From NCBI GenBank assembly GCA_001464615.1, contig LNFI01000032.1, forward strand, positions 1-64,000: a DNA stretch of 64,000 bases, written 5' to 3'. Shown here piece after piece: positions 26,237 through 35,479 of the stretch. Each line of letters begins with the position of its first letter. Positions within the stretch are counted from its first letter, which is position 1. The notes beneath the pieces are model-generated. The model searched no databases. It had not been told where the DNA came from and saw only the letters and a program-made list of their open reading frames with translations. The translations under genes were made by a program, and so were the position numbers. The DNA comes from Sphingomonadales bacterium Ga0077557. Lineage in GTDB: Bacteria > Pseudomonadota > Alphaproteobacteria > Sphingomonadales > Sphingomonadaceae.

Positions 26237-27355
26237 TCATTGCGGCACCAGCTTGGCAACATCGCCTTCCAGCGCGAGCTGGAGCACGGGGGCCGGTCCG
26301 CCGACAAAGGCCGCGCGGCGCGCGGCAGCATCAGGCGGCGTGTCGCCCGTTTCCGGCAGATCAGCGAAACTCCAGACCGAAAGATCCGGCAGGACCTGAA
26401 AGCTATAGGCCTGGGCCGGGGCAGACGCCGGATTGGCAAATACCAGCCCGGTGCCGTTGATCGGTCGCCAGGCGCCACCCCAGTGATCCGCCACCACGCC
26501 ATAAAGCCCCGTCGGGCCACGCGGCCCGGCGGGGGCAAAAACCTTGGCCTGGGTTGACCAGAATAAATAGACCGCGCCGCGATTGATGATCGTATGCGGG
26601 CGTTCCAGTTCGTTGTTGAGCCCTATCGCTGATATGATCGGCGGTTGCAGCGCCCAGCCGTCGCCGATCCAGCGCGCCGCCCCAACCACCCCGTTCCAGG
26701 ATGATTGCGCGCCGGCAGCAGAAGCAGTGAACAGCAGCCAATCCTGGCCGTCGGTATGCCGAAAGAAAAACGGATCGCGAAACGCCTTGATCGTGCCGAT
26801 CCCGCCGCCGCCAGCCATCTCAGTTTCATACTCGACGCCGTCGGGACGGACGCATTCCGTTCCGGTGTGCCAGGGGCCGATCTGCGGCAAACCATGCATG
26901 ATGCACAGCGCAGCCGTCGCTTCGAACAAGCGCTGTGACATGCTGATCGACCCTTCATGCCGTTCCCCGACGGCGGTAAAGAATAGCCGCAGTGAATCGC
27001 CGCTATCGGCCAGAACGGCGGAGCCAGACCATTGACGGCTCCCCGGCGCGTCGTCCGCCGGGAAGAGCGGGCCCAGATCGCGCCAGCCTGCGTCCGTTCG
27101 GTGGAACAGTCGTAACCGCGCGACGGCGTGGCGATCTTCGGGATCATCGGACCGCGCTGCGGTCAGCGCGATGACCAGCTGGCCACCCGCGATGCTGGCG
27201 ATCGCGCCCGTCGGGGTCAGCACCGGCCAATGATCCCACACATCATGTCCAGGCAGAATATCTGGCACTACCGTACGCCCAAAAGCCGGCGCGACCGACA
27301 GTGTGCGCGGACAAATGGAGGCAATATGATCAGGCTGCCAGAGGAACGGGGTCAT
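26237..27355 (-). CDS. Glycoside hydrolase family 68 (levansucrase/invertase-type)
   Basis: This 372-residue five-bladed beta-propeller enzyme of GH68 splits sucrose and either hydrolyses it or builds fructan. Catalytic residues are in place: nucleophile D41 in DVWDHWPV, transition-state stabiliser D194 in FRDPF, and acid/base E251 in NNELERPH; QWSGSA is also typical. It is short and has no signal peptide, as in Zymomonas GH68 enzymes. With an MFS transporter next door, intracellular sucrose cleavage is plausible. ATG 27355 is preferred over the frame start at 27433, because the latter would place the coding region over the operator palindrome; no strong ribosome-binding site is seen. Confidence 0.9.
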   Translation of the reverse strand: MTPFLWQPDHIASICPRTLSVAPAFGRTVVPDILPGHDVWDHWPVLTPTGAIASIAGGQLVIALTAARSDDPEDRHAVARLRLFHRTDAGWRDLGPLFPADDAPGSRQWSGSAVLADSGDSLRLFFTAVGERHEGSISMSQRLFEATAALCIMHGLPQIGPWHTGTECVRPDGVEYETEMAGGGGIGTIKAFRDPFFFRHTDGQDWLLFTASAAGAQSSWNGVVGAARWIGDGWALQPPIISAIGLNNELERPHTIINRGAVYLFWSTQAKVFAPAGPRGPTGLYGVVADHWGGAWRPINGTGLVFANPASAPAQAYSFQVLPDLSVWSFADLPETGDTPPDAAARRAAFVGGPAPVLQLALEGDVAKLVPQ

Positions 27356-27411
27356 TGTCGCTAGGGCCTGCTCGCGGTAAAGGGCGCATCGAAGCGCCAC
27401 GAATAGGCGCG

Positions 27412-27427
27412 TTGCAAACCTTTGCAA
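27412..27427. promoter_or_regulatory. LacI-type operator between GH68 and MFS genes
   Basis: TTGCAAA-CC-TTTGCAA is a near-perfect 16-bp palindrome (only the central CC breaks symmetry) of the classic LacI-family form TTGCAAACGTTTGCAA. It lies in the divergent promoter region, 57 bases upstream of the GH68 start and 65 upstream of the MFS start, so it can control both genes. Confidence 0.75.
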
Positions 27428-27492
27428 TGGCAAAAGCCCTTGTGCTACCGCTGGCCTGTAGGCAGGCTCAAGCCCTGCCGCGAGGAGAGACG

Positions 27493-28848
27493 ATGACTGC
27501 AGATGGTGCGCTCGAGCCTCGAATCGAAACCCAGCCCAAACCTCGGTTAAGTCTGGGACGTATCGTCCAGATGAACCTCGGTTTCTTGGGGTTGCAGTTC
27601 AGTTTTGGCCTGCAACAGGCCAATATGGGGCCGATCTATAGCTATCTCGGCGCCAGCGAAGCGAGCATGCCGTTTTTGTGGCTGGCGGGCCCGATCACCG
27701 GTTTGCTCGTGCAGCCCATTGTCGGTGCGCTCAGCGACCGAACGGTGACGCGGATCGGGCGACGCACCCCCTATTTCCTGATCGGCGCCGTGCTGTGCAG
27801 CATCGCGTTATTCGCCATGCCGTACAGCCCGGCATTATGGGTTGCGGCCAGCTTGTTGTGGCTGCTCGACGCCGCCAATAACATCACCATGGAGCCCTAT
27901 CGGGCCTATGTCGGCGATCGCCTGGACGAGACGCAGCGCCCAATTGGTTTCCTCACGCAGAGCGCATTTACGGGGCTGGCCCAGACGCTTGCCTATCTCG
28001 CCCCGTCGATTTTTGTGTGGTTTGGCATGAACGCCGATGCGGTCGATGCGCACGGTATCCCCGATGTCACCAAGCTGGCCTTTGCGATCGGCGCGGTGCT
28101 GTCGCTCAGCACGATCCTATGGTCGGTGTGGCGCGTCCCCGAATTGCCACTGACGCCGCCGCAACTGGCGCAGATGCGTGATCGGCCGATGTCGATCGCG
28201 ACCACCTGGCGCGACTTTGCAGAGGCGGTGCGCGACATGCCGCAGCCGATGCGTCGGCTGGCAGTGGCGATGTTTTGCCAGTGGTTCGGGATGTTTTGCT
28301 ATTGGCAATATGCCGTGCTGTCCCTCGCCCGCGCCTTTTTCGAAAGTGGGACAGCAGAGGCGGTGCGCGATGCCACGCTGATCAACAGCCGGCTTGGCGG
28401 CTTTTACAACGCGATCGCCTTTGCGGCTGCCCTGATGCTGGTGCCGCTCACGCGTAAGCTTGGCGCAGGTCCGGTCCACGCCGCCTGCATGACGGCGGCA
28501 GGCTTTGCGATGCTGGTCCTGCCAACGATCACCAACGAAGCCTGGTGCTATCTGCCCATGCTGGGCATCGGCCTGGGTTGGGCCAGCCTGATGGGGACAC
28601 CCTATGTGATGCTGGCCGATTGCATTCCGCCAGAACGGACGGGCATTTACATGGGCATTTTCAACATGTTCATCGTCATACCGATGCTGGTCGAAAGCCT
28701 GACCTTGCCGTTTTTCTACACACCCGTGCTTGGCGGCGATCCGCGCCATGTCATCATGTTGGGTGGGGCGATGATGCTGATAGCGGCGCTGGCGACGTTG
28801 CGCGTCGGGCGGTCAGCGCCAGCCGTAGCGGTGGCGGCTGCAGGATAG
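27493..28848 (+). CDS. MFS sugar transporter (SuxC/SUT-like)
   Basis: This 451-residue inner-membrane transporter of the major facilitator superfamily has 12 hydrophobic segments. Features of the sucrose/maltose-type branch are [20 protein letters not shown] in helix 1 and [18 protein letters not shown], the loop-2/3 signature. It probably carries disaccharide from periplasm to cytoplasm. ATG 27493 has GAGGAGA just ahead; the longer frame from 27301 crosses the operator and is rejected. It is divergent from GH68, with a LacI-type operator between them. Confidence 0.92.
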   Translation: MTADGALEPRIETQPKPRLSLGRIVQMNLGFLGLQFSFGLQQANMGPIYSYLGASEASMPFLWLAGPITGLLVQPIVGALSDRTVTRIGRRTPYFLIGAVLCSIALFAMPYSPALWVAASLLWLLDAANNITMEPYRAYVGDRLDETQRPIGFLTQSAFTGLAQTLAYLAPSIFVWFGMNADAVDAHGIPDVTKLAFAIGAVLSLSTILWSVWRVPELPLTPPQLAQMRDRPMSIATTWRDFAEAVRDMPQPMRRLAVAMFCQWFGMFCYWQYAVLSLARAFFESGTAEAVRDATLINSRLGGFYNAIAFAAALMLVPLTRKLGAGPVHAACMTAAGFAMLVLPTITNEAWCYLPMLGIGLGWASLMGTPYVMLADCIPPERTGIYMGIFNMFIVIPMLVESLTLPFFYTPVLGGDPRHVIMLGGAMMLIAALATLRVGRSAPAVAVAAAG

Positions 28849-28901
28849 CGCTTGGGGATAGCGCTGGCGAAATCGCGGCTCCTTCTTTCGCTGTATCCGG
28901 C

Positions 28902-29534
28902 TCAGCGCAGGGCAATGCCATGGGCGAGCAGACCGGCGATCACATCGGCGACGGATTCCGCACTGCGTTCATTGCCCCAAACGCCGAAACGCAGGCCCAG
29001 GAACACATTCATGCCCATGATTGCCCAGGCAAGCACTTCGGGCGCGTCGCCACGCACTTCGCCGCGTGCTGCCGCCGCCTCCAGCCGCTGGCTGATTCGA
29101 TCGGCCGTGATCTGGTAATGGTCCCGAAAACTGGCGGGATCGACGAATTCTGCTTCGTCGATGATGCGATAAATTTCCTTATGGCCACGCACGAAATCGA
29201 TAAAGCTCAGCAACCCGGCGCGTTCGGCGGCGATCTGATTGGGCGCAGCGCGGATATGGGGCGTGACATAATCACGGACCTGATCCGACATATCGCGCAC
29301 CAGCGCGCGAAACACCGCGTCCTTGCTGTCGAAATAGGTGTAGAAGCTGCCCAGCGCGACGCCGGCTCGGCGGGTGATTCCGCTGATTGACGTGTCGTGA
29401 AATCCGCGCTCGCCAAACTCGATTGCAGCAGCGTCCAGAATCGCGCGGAGCGTCCGGCGGCCACGGTCGGTGCGCGGTGCCTTGCCTGCGCTGGCGGCGG
29501 ATAGTGTTGCAGATGCGGCACGCTCACCGGCCAT
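28902..29534 (-). CDS. TetR-family transcriptional regulator
   Basis: This 210-residue TetR-type repressor has its helix-turn-helix at about residues 25-70 (ILDAAAIEFGERGFHDTSIS, ITRRAGVALGSFYTYFDSKD) and a ligand domain after that. FYTYFDSKDAVFRALV is the hallmark end of the DNA-binding domain. It is divergent from the TonB receptor at 29650, with a palindrome in the 115-bp gap, and so is likely its regulator. The ligand is not evident; TetR regulators in this context often respond to acyl-CoA or aromatic compounds. Confidence 0.93.
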   Translation of the reverse strand: MAGERAASATLSAASAGKAPRTDRGRRTLRAILDAAAIEFGERGFHDTSISGITRRAGVALGSFYTYFDSKDAVFRALVRDMSDQVRDYVTPHIRAAPNQIAAERAGLLSFIDFVRGHKEIYRIIDEAEFVDPASFRDHYQITADRISQRLEAAAARGEVRGDAPEVLAWAIMGMNVFLGLRFGVWGNERSAESVADVIAGLLAHGIALR

Positions 29535-29560
29535 TCATTTGCTCCCCTCAAGTCCCAAGT

Positions 29561-29574
29561 TGAATCATGGTTCA
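29561..29574. promoter_or_regulatory. Predicted TetR operator
   Basis: TGAATCATGGTTCA is a 14-bp palindrome with 12 of 14 symmetric positions, centred between the TetR start (29534) and the TonB receptor start (29650). Size and placement fit a TetR dimer site controlling both genes. Confidence 0.5.
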
Positions 29575-29649
29575 GGTTTCAGTATAGCGTCTACCAACGG
29601 CGTTCAACCCATCAGAGGTGCACGCCACTTTGGAGGGGAGAATATCAAC

Positions 29650-31995
29650 ATGTCACGTCATCCTTTATCCGTCCGCAGCCTGTTGCAGCTTGGCGTTGCC
29701 CTTGGCGCGCTGAGTGCGACGCCGGTTCTTGCCCAAAGCGCCCCGAGCGCAACCCAGGCCGATCGCCCAGCGGAGGACGATGGTGAAATCCTCGTCACTG
29801 CCCGCCGCCGCGAAGAAAGCGCAATCGACGTACCGATCGCGATCACCGCGTTTTCCGGGGCACAGCTCGACCAGTCGGGCGCTGCCGACATTACCGATAT
29901 TGGCAACTACACCCCCAACGTGACGCTTGAAGTGTCGCGTGGCACCAGCTCGACGCTCACGGCCTTTATCCGTGGTGTTGGCCAGCAGGATCCGGTCGCC
30001 GGGTTCGAAGCTGGCGTTGGCATCTATCTTGACGATGTCTATCTCAATCGCCCGCAGGCAGCTGTGCTCGACATTTATGACGTCGAGCGGATCGAAGTGC
30101 TGCGCGGGCCGCAGGGCACGCTCTATGGCCGCAACACGATTGGCGGCGCGATCAAATATGTCACCAAGCGCCTGGCCGATGTGCCCAGCCTGACGCTGCG
30201 CGGCTCCTATGGCAGCTATAATCAGGCGGACGGCATTGCCAGCGGCAGCGTGCCGCTTTGGGATGGCAAGGTGAAGCTTGGCGGTGCGATCGCGCGCCTG
30301 AGCCGCGATGGCTTTGGCACGAACCTGACGACCGGCGAAGAGAATTACAACAAGGACATCTGGGCCGGTCGCGGCACGCTCGAGATCGAGCCAAGCAGCG
30401 ATGCCTTTTTCCGGGTGACGGGCGATTACACGCATGATCGCACCAATGCGCGCGGTGGCCACCGGCTGATTCCCGGTCTTGTGTCGCGTATTCCAGTGCT
30501 TGCCAATGTGTTTGACACTCGGGGCGGGCTCAACAGCCCCCGCCAGGATGTCGTCGCCTGGGGCATTACTGGCTTTGGTGAGGTGCATCCTGCGGATTGG
30601 CTGACCTTCCGCAGCATCACCTCCTATCGCCAGGATGATAGCGCAACGCCGATCGATTTCGATGCGCTGCCCGCCGTCGACGTTGATGTGCCCGCTTTTT
30701 ACAACAACAATCAGTTCAGCCAGGAAATCCAGTTCCTGGTCGAAACCGGCGGGTTCAACGGCCTGATCGGCGCTTATTATCTCGATGCCGGATCGCGGAC
30801 GGTCTTTGATGTCCGCCTTCCCGGCACCGTCACCGCGCTCACCTTTGGCAATGTCCGCACCGATACTGTGGCGGTCTTCGGCGACTTTACCTATGATCTG
30901 AACGACATGTTCAGCGTCTCGGCGGGCGGTCGGTATACCTGGGACAATCGCCGGTCGCAGATTCAGCGCAACGTCTTTCTTGGCGCGTCGCCCTTTTTCG
31001 GCGGCACCACCAACCCGATCGTGCGGCAGACGGATTTCCGGGGTACGCTGAACTTCAAACAGTTCACGCCGCGCGTCTCGGTGACCTTCAAGCCCAATGC
31101 CAATAACACGCTCTATGCGAGCTATGCCGAGGGCTTTAAGGGCGGTGGCTTCGATCCGCGCGGTGTTGGCACGGCGGCGCCCGATCTCAATGGCAATGGC
31201 CGGGGTGGTGCATTGGGTGACCAGGACGACATCTTCAACTTCCTGTCGTTCGATCCCGAAGACGTGCGTACCTATGAAATCGGGTATAAGGCGTCGCTGT
31301 TCGATCGTCGGCTGAACATCGCTTTTTCGGCCTTCCATTCCGATTATCGCAATGTGCAGATTCCGGGTTCGGTTGGTATTGTCGTTGGGGGGATCCAGAC
31401 CTTTGCCGGGATCACCACCAATGCCGGCTTGGCGCAGATTCGCGGCATTGAATTTGAAGGCAACGCCCTGCTTGCCAAGAATTTTGGCACGCCTGGCGGC
31501 CGAGTGAACCTGGCCTGGACGGTCGGCTATCTCGACGCCAAATATAAATCCTATATCGATTCGCGCGGTCTTCAGGTTGCCAATCGGCGCGCGGTGCAGA
31601 ACACGCCGGATTGGACGGCCAGCGCCACGCTTGGCTATGACGTGCCGATCAACGATGGGTCGCTCAATCTCGGCGCGACCGTTTCTTATCGCGGCGATTC
31701 GCAGCAGTTCGAAATTCCCACCGCGATGCTTGATCAGCCCGGCTTCGCGCTGTTCGATGCCAATGCGGTATGGACGATCAACAAGACCTTCTCGGTCGGG
31801 CTGCATGGTCGCAATCTGTTCGACAAACGCTACATCGTCGCTGGCTATAACTTCCTGAGCCAGAATGCCGATACCGGCGTGTTTAACCGCAATGCTGCGG
31901 GCAACTTCATCTCGACCTTGGGCGCAGATGGCGTGCTGACGGCCTATTATGGCAACCCGCGTCAGGTGACGCTGACCGCGCAAGTGAAGTTCTGA
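29650..31995 (+). CDS. TonB-dependent outer-membrane receptor
   Basis: This 781-residue receptor has a signal peptide (cleavage after VLA, about residue 28), a TonB box EILVTARRRE at 46-55, a plug domain (RGVGQQDPVAGFEAGVGIYL, VLRGPQGTLYGRNTIGGAI) and a barrel ending in TLTAQVKF. The plug wording belongs to the large sphingomonad group of receptors often linked to uptake of hydrophobic or plant-derived compounds. ATG 29650 is preceded by GGAGGGGAG. A long antisense open frame across it (29665-31983) is a coding shadow. Substrate is unknown; the TetR neighbour suggests a regulated, non-iron ligand. Confidence 0.93.
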   Translation: MSRHPLSVRSLLQLGVALGALSATPVLAQSAPSATQADRPAEDDGEILVTARRREESAIDVPIAITAFSGAQLDQSGAADITDIGNYTPNVTLEVSRGTSSTLTAFIRGVGQQDPVAGFEAGVGIYLDDVYLNRPQAAVLDIYDVERIEVLRGPQGTLYGRNTIGGAIKYVTKRLADVPSLTLRGSYGSYNQADGIASGSVPLWDGKVKLGGAIARLSRDGFGTNLTTGEENYNKDIWAGRGTLEIEPSSDAFFRVTGDYTHDRTNARGGHRLIPGLVSRIPVLANVFDTRGGLNSPRQDVVAWGITGFGEVHPADWLTFRSITSYRQDDSATPIDFDALPAVDVDVPAFYNNNQFSQEIQFLVETGGFNGLIGAYYLDAGSRTVFDVRLPGTVTALTFGNVRTDTVAVFGDFTYDLNDMFSVSAGGRYTWDNRRSQIQRNVFLGASPFFGGTTNPIVRQTDFRGTLNFKQFTPRVSVTFKPNANNTLYASYAEGFKGGGFDPRGVGTAAPDLNGNGRGGALGDQDDIFNFLSFDPEDVRTYEIGYKASLFDRRLNIAFSAFHSDYRNVQIPGSVGIVVGGIQTFAGITTNAGLAQIRGIEFEGNALLAKNFGTPGGRVNLAWTVGYLDAKYKSYIDSRGLQVANRRAVQNTPDWTASATLGYDVPINDGSLNLGATVSYRGDSQQFEIPTAMLDQPGFALFDANAVWTINKTFSVGLHGRNLFDKRYIVAGYNFLSQNADTGVFNRNAAGNFISTLGADGVLTAYYGNPRQVTLTAQVKF

Positions 31996-32000
31996 TCGAT

Positions 32001-32034
32001 TGATCGCGGTGCGGCCGATGCCGCACCGCGATCA
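32001..32034. terminator. Bidirectional hairpin between TonB receptor and prfC
   Basis: A perfect 15-bp stem (32001-32015 with 32020-32034) and 4-base loop CGAT lies between two convergent genes, 5 bases after the receptor stop. No T-run follows on either strand, so termination may be Rho-assisted or the hairpin may protect 3' ends. The prfC stop codon (32032-32034) is inside the stem. Confidence 0.6.
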
Positions 32035-33603
32035 CCGCTCGCGCGTGGCGGCGAATTTCACTTTGGGATAGCGATCGACGATATAGCCGACCTCCCAATT
32101 GCTCTTGGCCATGAATACGGGATTGCCGTCGCGATCCTTGGCCATTGCGCCGCGATTCAGGTCGATGAAGTGCTTCAGATCGGCTGGCTCCTCGGCTGAA
32201 ATCCAGCGCGCGGTTTCGAACGGCGCCATTTCCAGCCCGGCATCGACTTTATACTCCGCCTCCAGCCGCGACAGCAGCACTTCGAGTTGCAGCTGGCCAA
32301 CCACGCCGATGATCCAGTTGCTGCCAATGTCGGGGTAGAAAACCTGGGTCACCCCTTCCTCGGCCATGTCGTCGAGCGCCTTGCGCAGCTGCTTGGTCTT
32401 GGTCGGGTCCTTCAGCGCCACGCGGCGCAGGATTTCGGGCGCGAAATTGGGCAGGCCCGTAAAGCGCACATCGGCACGTTCACTCAGCGTATCGCCCACC
32501 CGCAGCGTCCCGTGATTGGGGATGCCGATGATGTCGCCGGGAAACGCTTCATCCGCCAGTTCACGGTTCTGCGCGAAGAACAATATCGGCGAATGGATGG
32601 CGATCGGCTTGCCATGCCCCGTTGGGGTCAGCTTCATGCCGCGTTTGAAGGTGCCCGAGCAGAGCCGCATGAAGGCGATACGGTCACGGTGTTGCGGGTC
32701 CATGTTCGCCTGCACCTTGAAGACGAAGCCGGTGACATCGGCGCGGTCGGGTGAGACGGGGGCGGGCTCAGCGGGTTGCGGGCGCGGGCCGGGCGCGTGG
32801 CGCGCAAGCGCATTGATCAGCTCGCCGACGCCGAAATCCTTCAGCGCTGATCCGAAATAGACCGGCGTCTGGTCACCGGCGCGGTAAGCCTCGGCATCGA
32901 AACTGCCATAGCCGCCCAGCGCCAGCTCGGCATCGTCGCGCAATTTGGCCAGGCCGACCGGCGACAGCACAGCCGCCAGCGCGGGATCATCCAGCCCAGT
33001 AAAGTCTGCCGCCTTGCCCAGAAATTCGCGGCTGCCGCCCTCTGGTTGCATAAGCCGGTTGGCCTGGAGATCATAAATCCCCTCAAACTCACCGCCCATC
33101 CCGACTGGCCAGCTCATCGGCGTGACATCAAGCGCCAGCATTTCGGCAATCTCGTCGAGCAGGTCAAAGGCATCGCGTCCCTCGCGATCGACCTTGTTGA
33201 CGAAGGTGATGATCGGCACCGATCGCAACCGGCACACTTCGAACAATTTGCGCGTCTGCGCCTCGATCCCGCGCGCGGCATCGATCACCATCACCGCCGA
33301 ATCGACCGCTGTCAGCGTGCGATAGGTATCTTCGGAGAAATCCTCATGCCCCGGCGTGTCGAGCAGGTTGAAAGTGATCCCGTCCTTCTCAAACGTCATC
33401 ACCGACGAGGTGACGGAAATGCCGCGCTGCTGTTCGATCTTCATCCAGTCGGATCGGGCACGCCGGTTCGCCCCACGCGCCTTCACTTCGCCCGCCAGAT
33501 GGATCGCGCCGCCGAAATAAAGCAGCTTCTCGGTCAGCGTGGTCTTGCCGGCATCAGGGTGGGAAATGATCGCGAAGGTGCGGCGGTCGTTCAACTGGGT
33601 CAT
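32032..33603 (-). CDS. prfC: Peptide chain release factor 3
   Basis: RF3 is a translation GTPase that ejects RF1/RF2 from the ribosome after termination. The 523-residue protein starts with the GTP-binding domain (HPDAGKTTLTEKLLYFGG for the P-loop, DTPGHEDF, NKVDREGRDAFDLLDEI), then a beta-barrel domain II (about 290-390) and a C-terminal domain III. Length matches E. coli RF3 (529). It stands alone, convergent with the TonB receptor and sharing its 3' hairpin. Confidence 0.97.
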   Translation of the reverse strand: MTQLNDRRTFAIISHPDAGKTTLTEKLLYFGGAIHLAGEVKARGANRRARSDWMKIEQQRGISVTSSVMTFEKDGITFNLLDTPGHEDFSEDTYRTLTAVDSAVMVIDAARGIEAQTRKLFEVCRLRSVPIITFVNKVDREGRDAFDLLDEIAEMLALDVTPMSWPVGMGGEFEGIYDLQANRLMQPEGGSREFLGKAADFTGLDDPALAAVLSPVGLAKLRDDAELALGGYGSFDAEAYRAGDQTPVYFGSALKDFGVGELINALARHAPGPRPQPAEPAPVSPDRADVTGFVFKVQANMDPQHRDRIAFMRLCSGTFKRGMKLTPTGHGKPIAIHSPILFFAQNRELADEAFPGDIIGIPNHGTLRVGDTLSERADVRFTGLPNFAPEILRRVALKDPTKTKQLRKALDDMAEEGVTQVFYPDIGSNWIIGVVGQLQLEVLLSRLEAEYKVDAGLEMAPFETARWISAEEPADLKHFIDLNRGAMAKDRDGNPVFMAKSNWEVGYIVDRYPKVKFAATRER

Positions 33604-33693
33604 CGCGCGCGACTACGCGGGCGACGCGTGCAAGTCGAGAGCATCGCCCACGTCAGCGCTGATTCGCCGTGCGCCGCATCGGGCGGCGGCGCG

Positions 33694-34509
33694 TTATCGC
33701 CTCTTCTTGTTCTTTTGCTTGCGCCGCTCGCGCTCTAGATCAACGACCCGCGCGAAACAGGCTAGGATCTCCTTTGGCGTGTGGTCACTGGAAAGCTGAC
33801 GCAGGCGGAAATTCACATGCGCCATGCGTTGATAATAGCCCATGAACGCGCTGTTGATTGCTGCCCCGGCCACCGCCCCCACCAATGGCGCGGCCCGCGT
33901 CAACAGGCCTTCGCTCAGCGTCTTGCCGAGTTGGGGGACGACCGCGCGAATCGTTGCCGATACCGATTGGTGGCTCAGCGCGATTCGGCCGGCCCATAAC
34001 GCTGTATCGAGGCTGTCGTCATCGACCAGCGGCCCGCCCGTCCCGAAGACGGCGATACAATGGGCGCGCACATCCGGATCATCGAGATCCTCGCCATAGC
34101 TGATGGCGATTTCCTGAATCGATCGCAGCACGAGCGTGGTGGTGAAGGCCAGATCAGCGAGCGTCGTGGCAATACCCCCGGCACCGCCAATCGCCCCGGC
34201 GACGCCCGCCAGAAAACGATGAAACCCCTCCCGATTCAGTATTTTCCGGCCACGTTTGTGGCGGCGGCCATGGGTTGAAAAGGCAATGGCATAGGACTGG
34301 CGCAGCGCCAGATCGACCACGCCCTGCAGCTTGTCCTCAAAATTATCCGGCAGCCAATCGATCAGCTTGTCCGCGCCTTCACCCGCCTTGGCGGCAAGCA
34401 ACAGCAGACCACCGCCGGCATCCTCATGGATTTCGGCGATCTTCATCAGCTCTGCGAGTTCGGACTCGGTAAAGGCCGCGCAGGCATTTCCCGATTCGCT
34501 ATCGGCCAT
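33694..34509 (-). CDS. EcsC family protein
   Basis: This 271-residue protein of the EcsC family was named after the third gene of the Bacillus ecs ABC-transporter locus; its biochemical role is unknown. The Gly/Ala-rich helices around residues 95-125 (FLAGVAGAIGGAGGIATTLA) and 195-215 are typical and may associate with membranes. The C-terminus is highly basic (RRKQKNKKRR). ATG 34509 is chosen because AAGGGAAG precedes it; the reading from 34557 adds 16 unlikely residues. There is no transporter gene beside it here, so it does not form an ecs operon. Confidence 0.85.
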   Translation of the reverse strand: MADSESGNACAAFTESELAELMKIAEIHEDAGGGLLLLAAKAGEGADKLIDWLPDNFEDKLQGVVDLALRQSYAIAFSTHGRRHKRGRKILNREGFHRFLAGVAGAIGGAGGIATTLADLAFTTTLVLRSIQEIAISYGEDLDDPDVRAHCIAVFGTGGPLVDDDSLDTALWAGRIALSHQSVSATIRAVVPQLGKTLSEGLLTRAAPLVGAVAGAAINSAFMGYYQRMAHVNFRLRQLSSDHTPKEILACFARVVDLERERRKQKNKKRR

Positions 34510-34585
34510 ACGCGCTTCCCTTCGCGCGGAACCTATCGCGCTTGGGGGGGATGGCAAGCATTCTCGTTAACCATATCGGGAATCG

Positions 34586-35479
34586 CTATCCCGAAACGGT
34601 CACGCGCATTTCGATCCGATGCTGCGCTGCGGGGGCAAGCATCATCACCCCGGGCTTGTCACAGAAATCGCCCTGATAGCCGACCGGATCCGCGATGCCT
34701 TGCCAGGGTTCAATGCAAATATAGTGCGCGCCGGGCTTGGTCCAGAGTCCCAGCCGGGGGGTATCGGGAAAGCTAATGTCGAGCTGCGGGCCCGTGTTTG
34801 CGCCATAGCAGAGCTGGCGCGAATGAATCGGGTTCCAAATCAGCGCGTCACGTTCGAACAGCGCATCGGCGAGGCGGAGTATTTTGCCGTCGACCGGGGT
34901 CGGGCGATCTTCGGCGATCAATCCCTCTGGGGTCAGGCCTTTCAGCATATCGGGCTCTTGGGTTTCAAAGACGATGCGGTGATCGTCCCGCGGGTGGCCA
35001 TAGGGCAGCGGCCAGGCAAAGGCCGGATGCCAGCCAAAGCTGAACGGCATGGGCGTATCGCCGCTATTGCCGATCGTCGCGGTCATCACCAGCGTCGCAT
35101 CCGCGATCGCAAAGCTGATCTCCAGCAGAAAATGAAACGGAAACTGGGCGTAAGTCTCGACATTATCCGTCATCCTAAAGGAGGCGGTAGTGCCGGTCAC
35201 ATCGACGGGATCGAACATTGATCGCCGGGCAAAACCATGTTTCTCCATCCGATAGGAGTCGCCGTCCAGCCACAGCACATCGTCATTCAGTCGCCCAACG
35301 ATGGGAAACAGGATCGGCGCGCGCCCCCGCCAAAAAGCCGGGTCGGCATCGGTCATCAACTCGCGGCCATCGGCATCGCGCAGCGAAGAAAGTTCTGCGC
35401 CAAAGGGGTTGATCGATGCCGACAGGGTGCCGTTCGAAAGCTGCACGAAAGGTGCTTTGTCTCTGGTCTCAGTCATCAT
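34586..35479 (-). CDS. Aldose 1-epimerase family protein
   Basis: This 297-residue galactose-mutarotase-like beta-sandwich protein (LacX / YeaD-like branch) would interconvert alpha and beta anomers of a free or phosphorylated sugar. Conserved residues are visible: Arg in FPIVGRLN, His in MEKHGFAR, His in FGWHPAF, and the catalytic Glu in CIEPWQG. The N-terminus shows two adjacent ATGs (35479 and 35476). The start overlaps the 3' end of the unknown gene at 35469 by about 11 bp, so the two are probably co-transcribed. Confidence 0.92.
   Translation of the reverse strand: MMTETRDKAPFVQLSNGTLSASINPFGAELSSLRDADGRELMTDADPAFWRGRAPILFPIVGRLNDDVLWLDGDSYRMEKHGFARRSMFDPVDVTGTTASFRMTDNVETYAQFPFHFLLEISFAIADATLVMTATIGNSGDTPMPFSFGWHPAFAWPLPYGHPRDDHRIVFETQEPDMLKGLTPEGLIAEDRPTPVDGKILRLADALFERDALIWNPIHSRQLCYGANTGPQLDISFPDTPRLGLWTKPGAHYICIEPWQGIADPVGYQGDFCDKPGVMMLAPAAQHRIEMRVTVSG

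Noticed and set aside
28847-28870. Short direct repeat GGATAGCGCT after the MFS gene
   Set aside because: Two 10-bp copies in a short intergenic gap are too little to support any function.
29665-31983. A 772-residue open frame antisense to the TonB receptor
   Set aside because: High-GC third-codon bias leaves the opposite frame open. The plus-strand frame has a signal peptide, TonB box and barrel end, while the antisense product has no recognisable domain.
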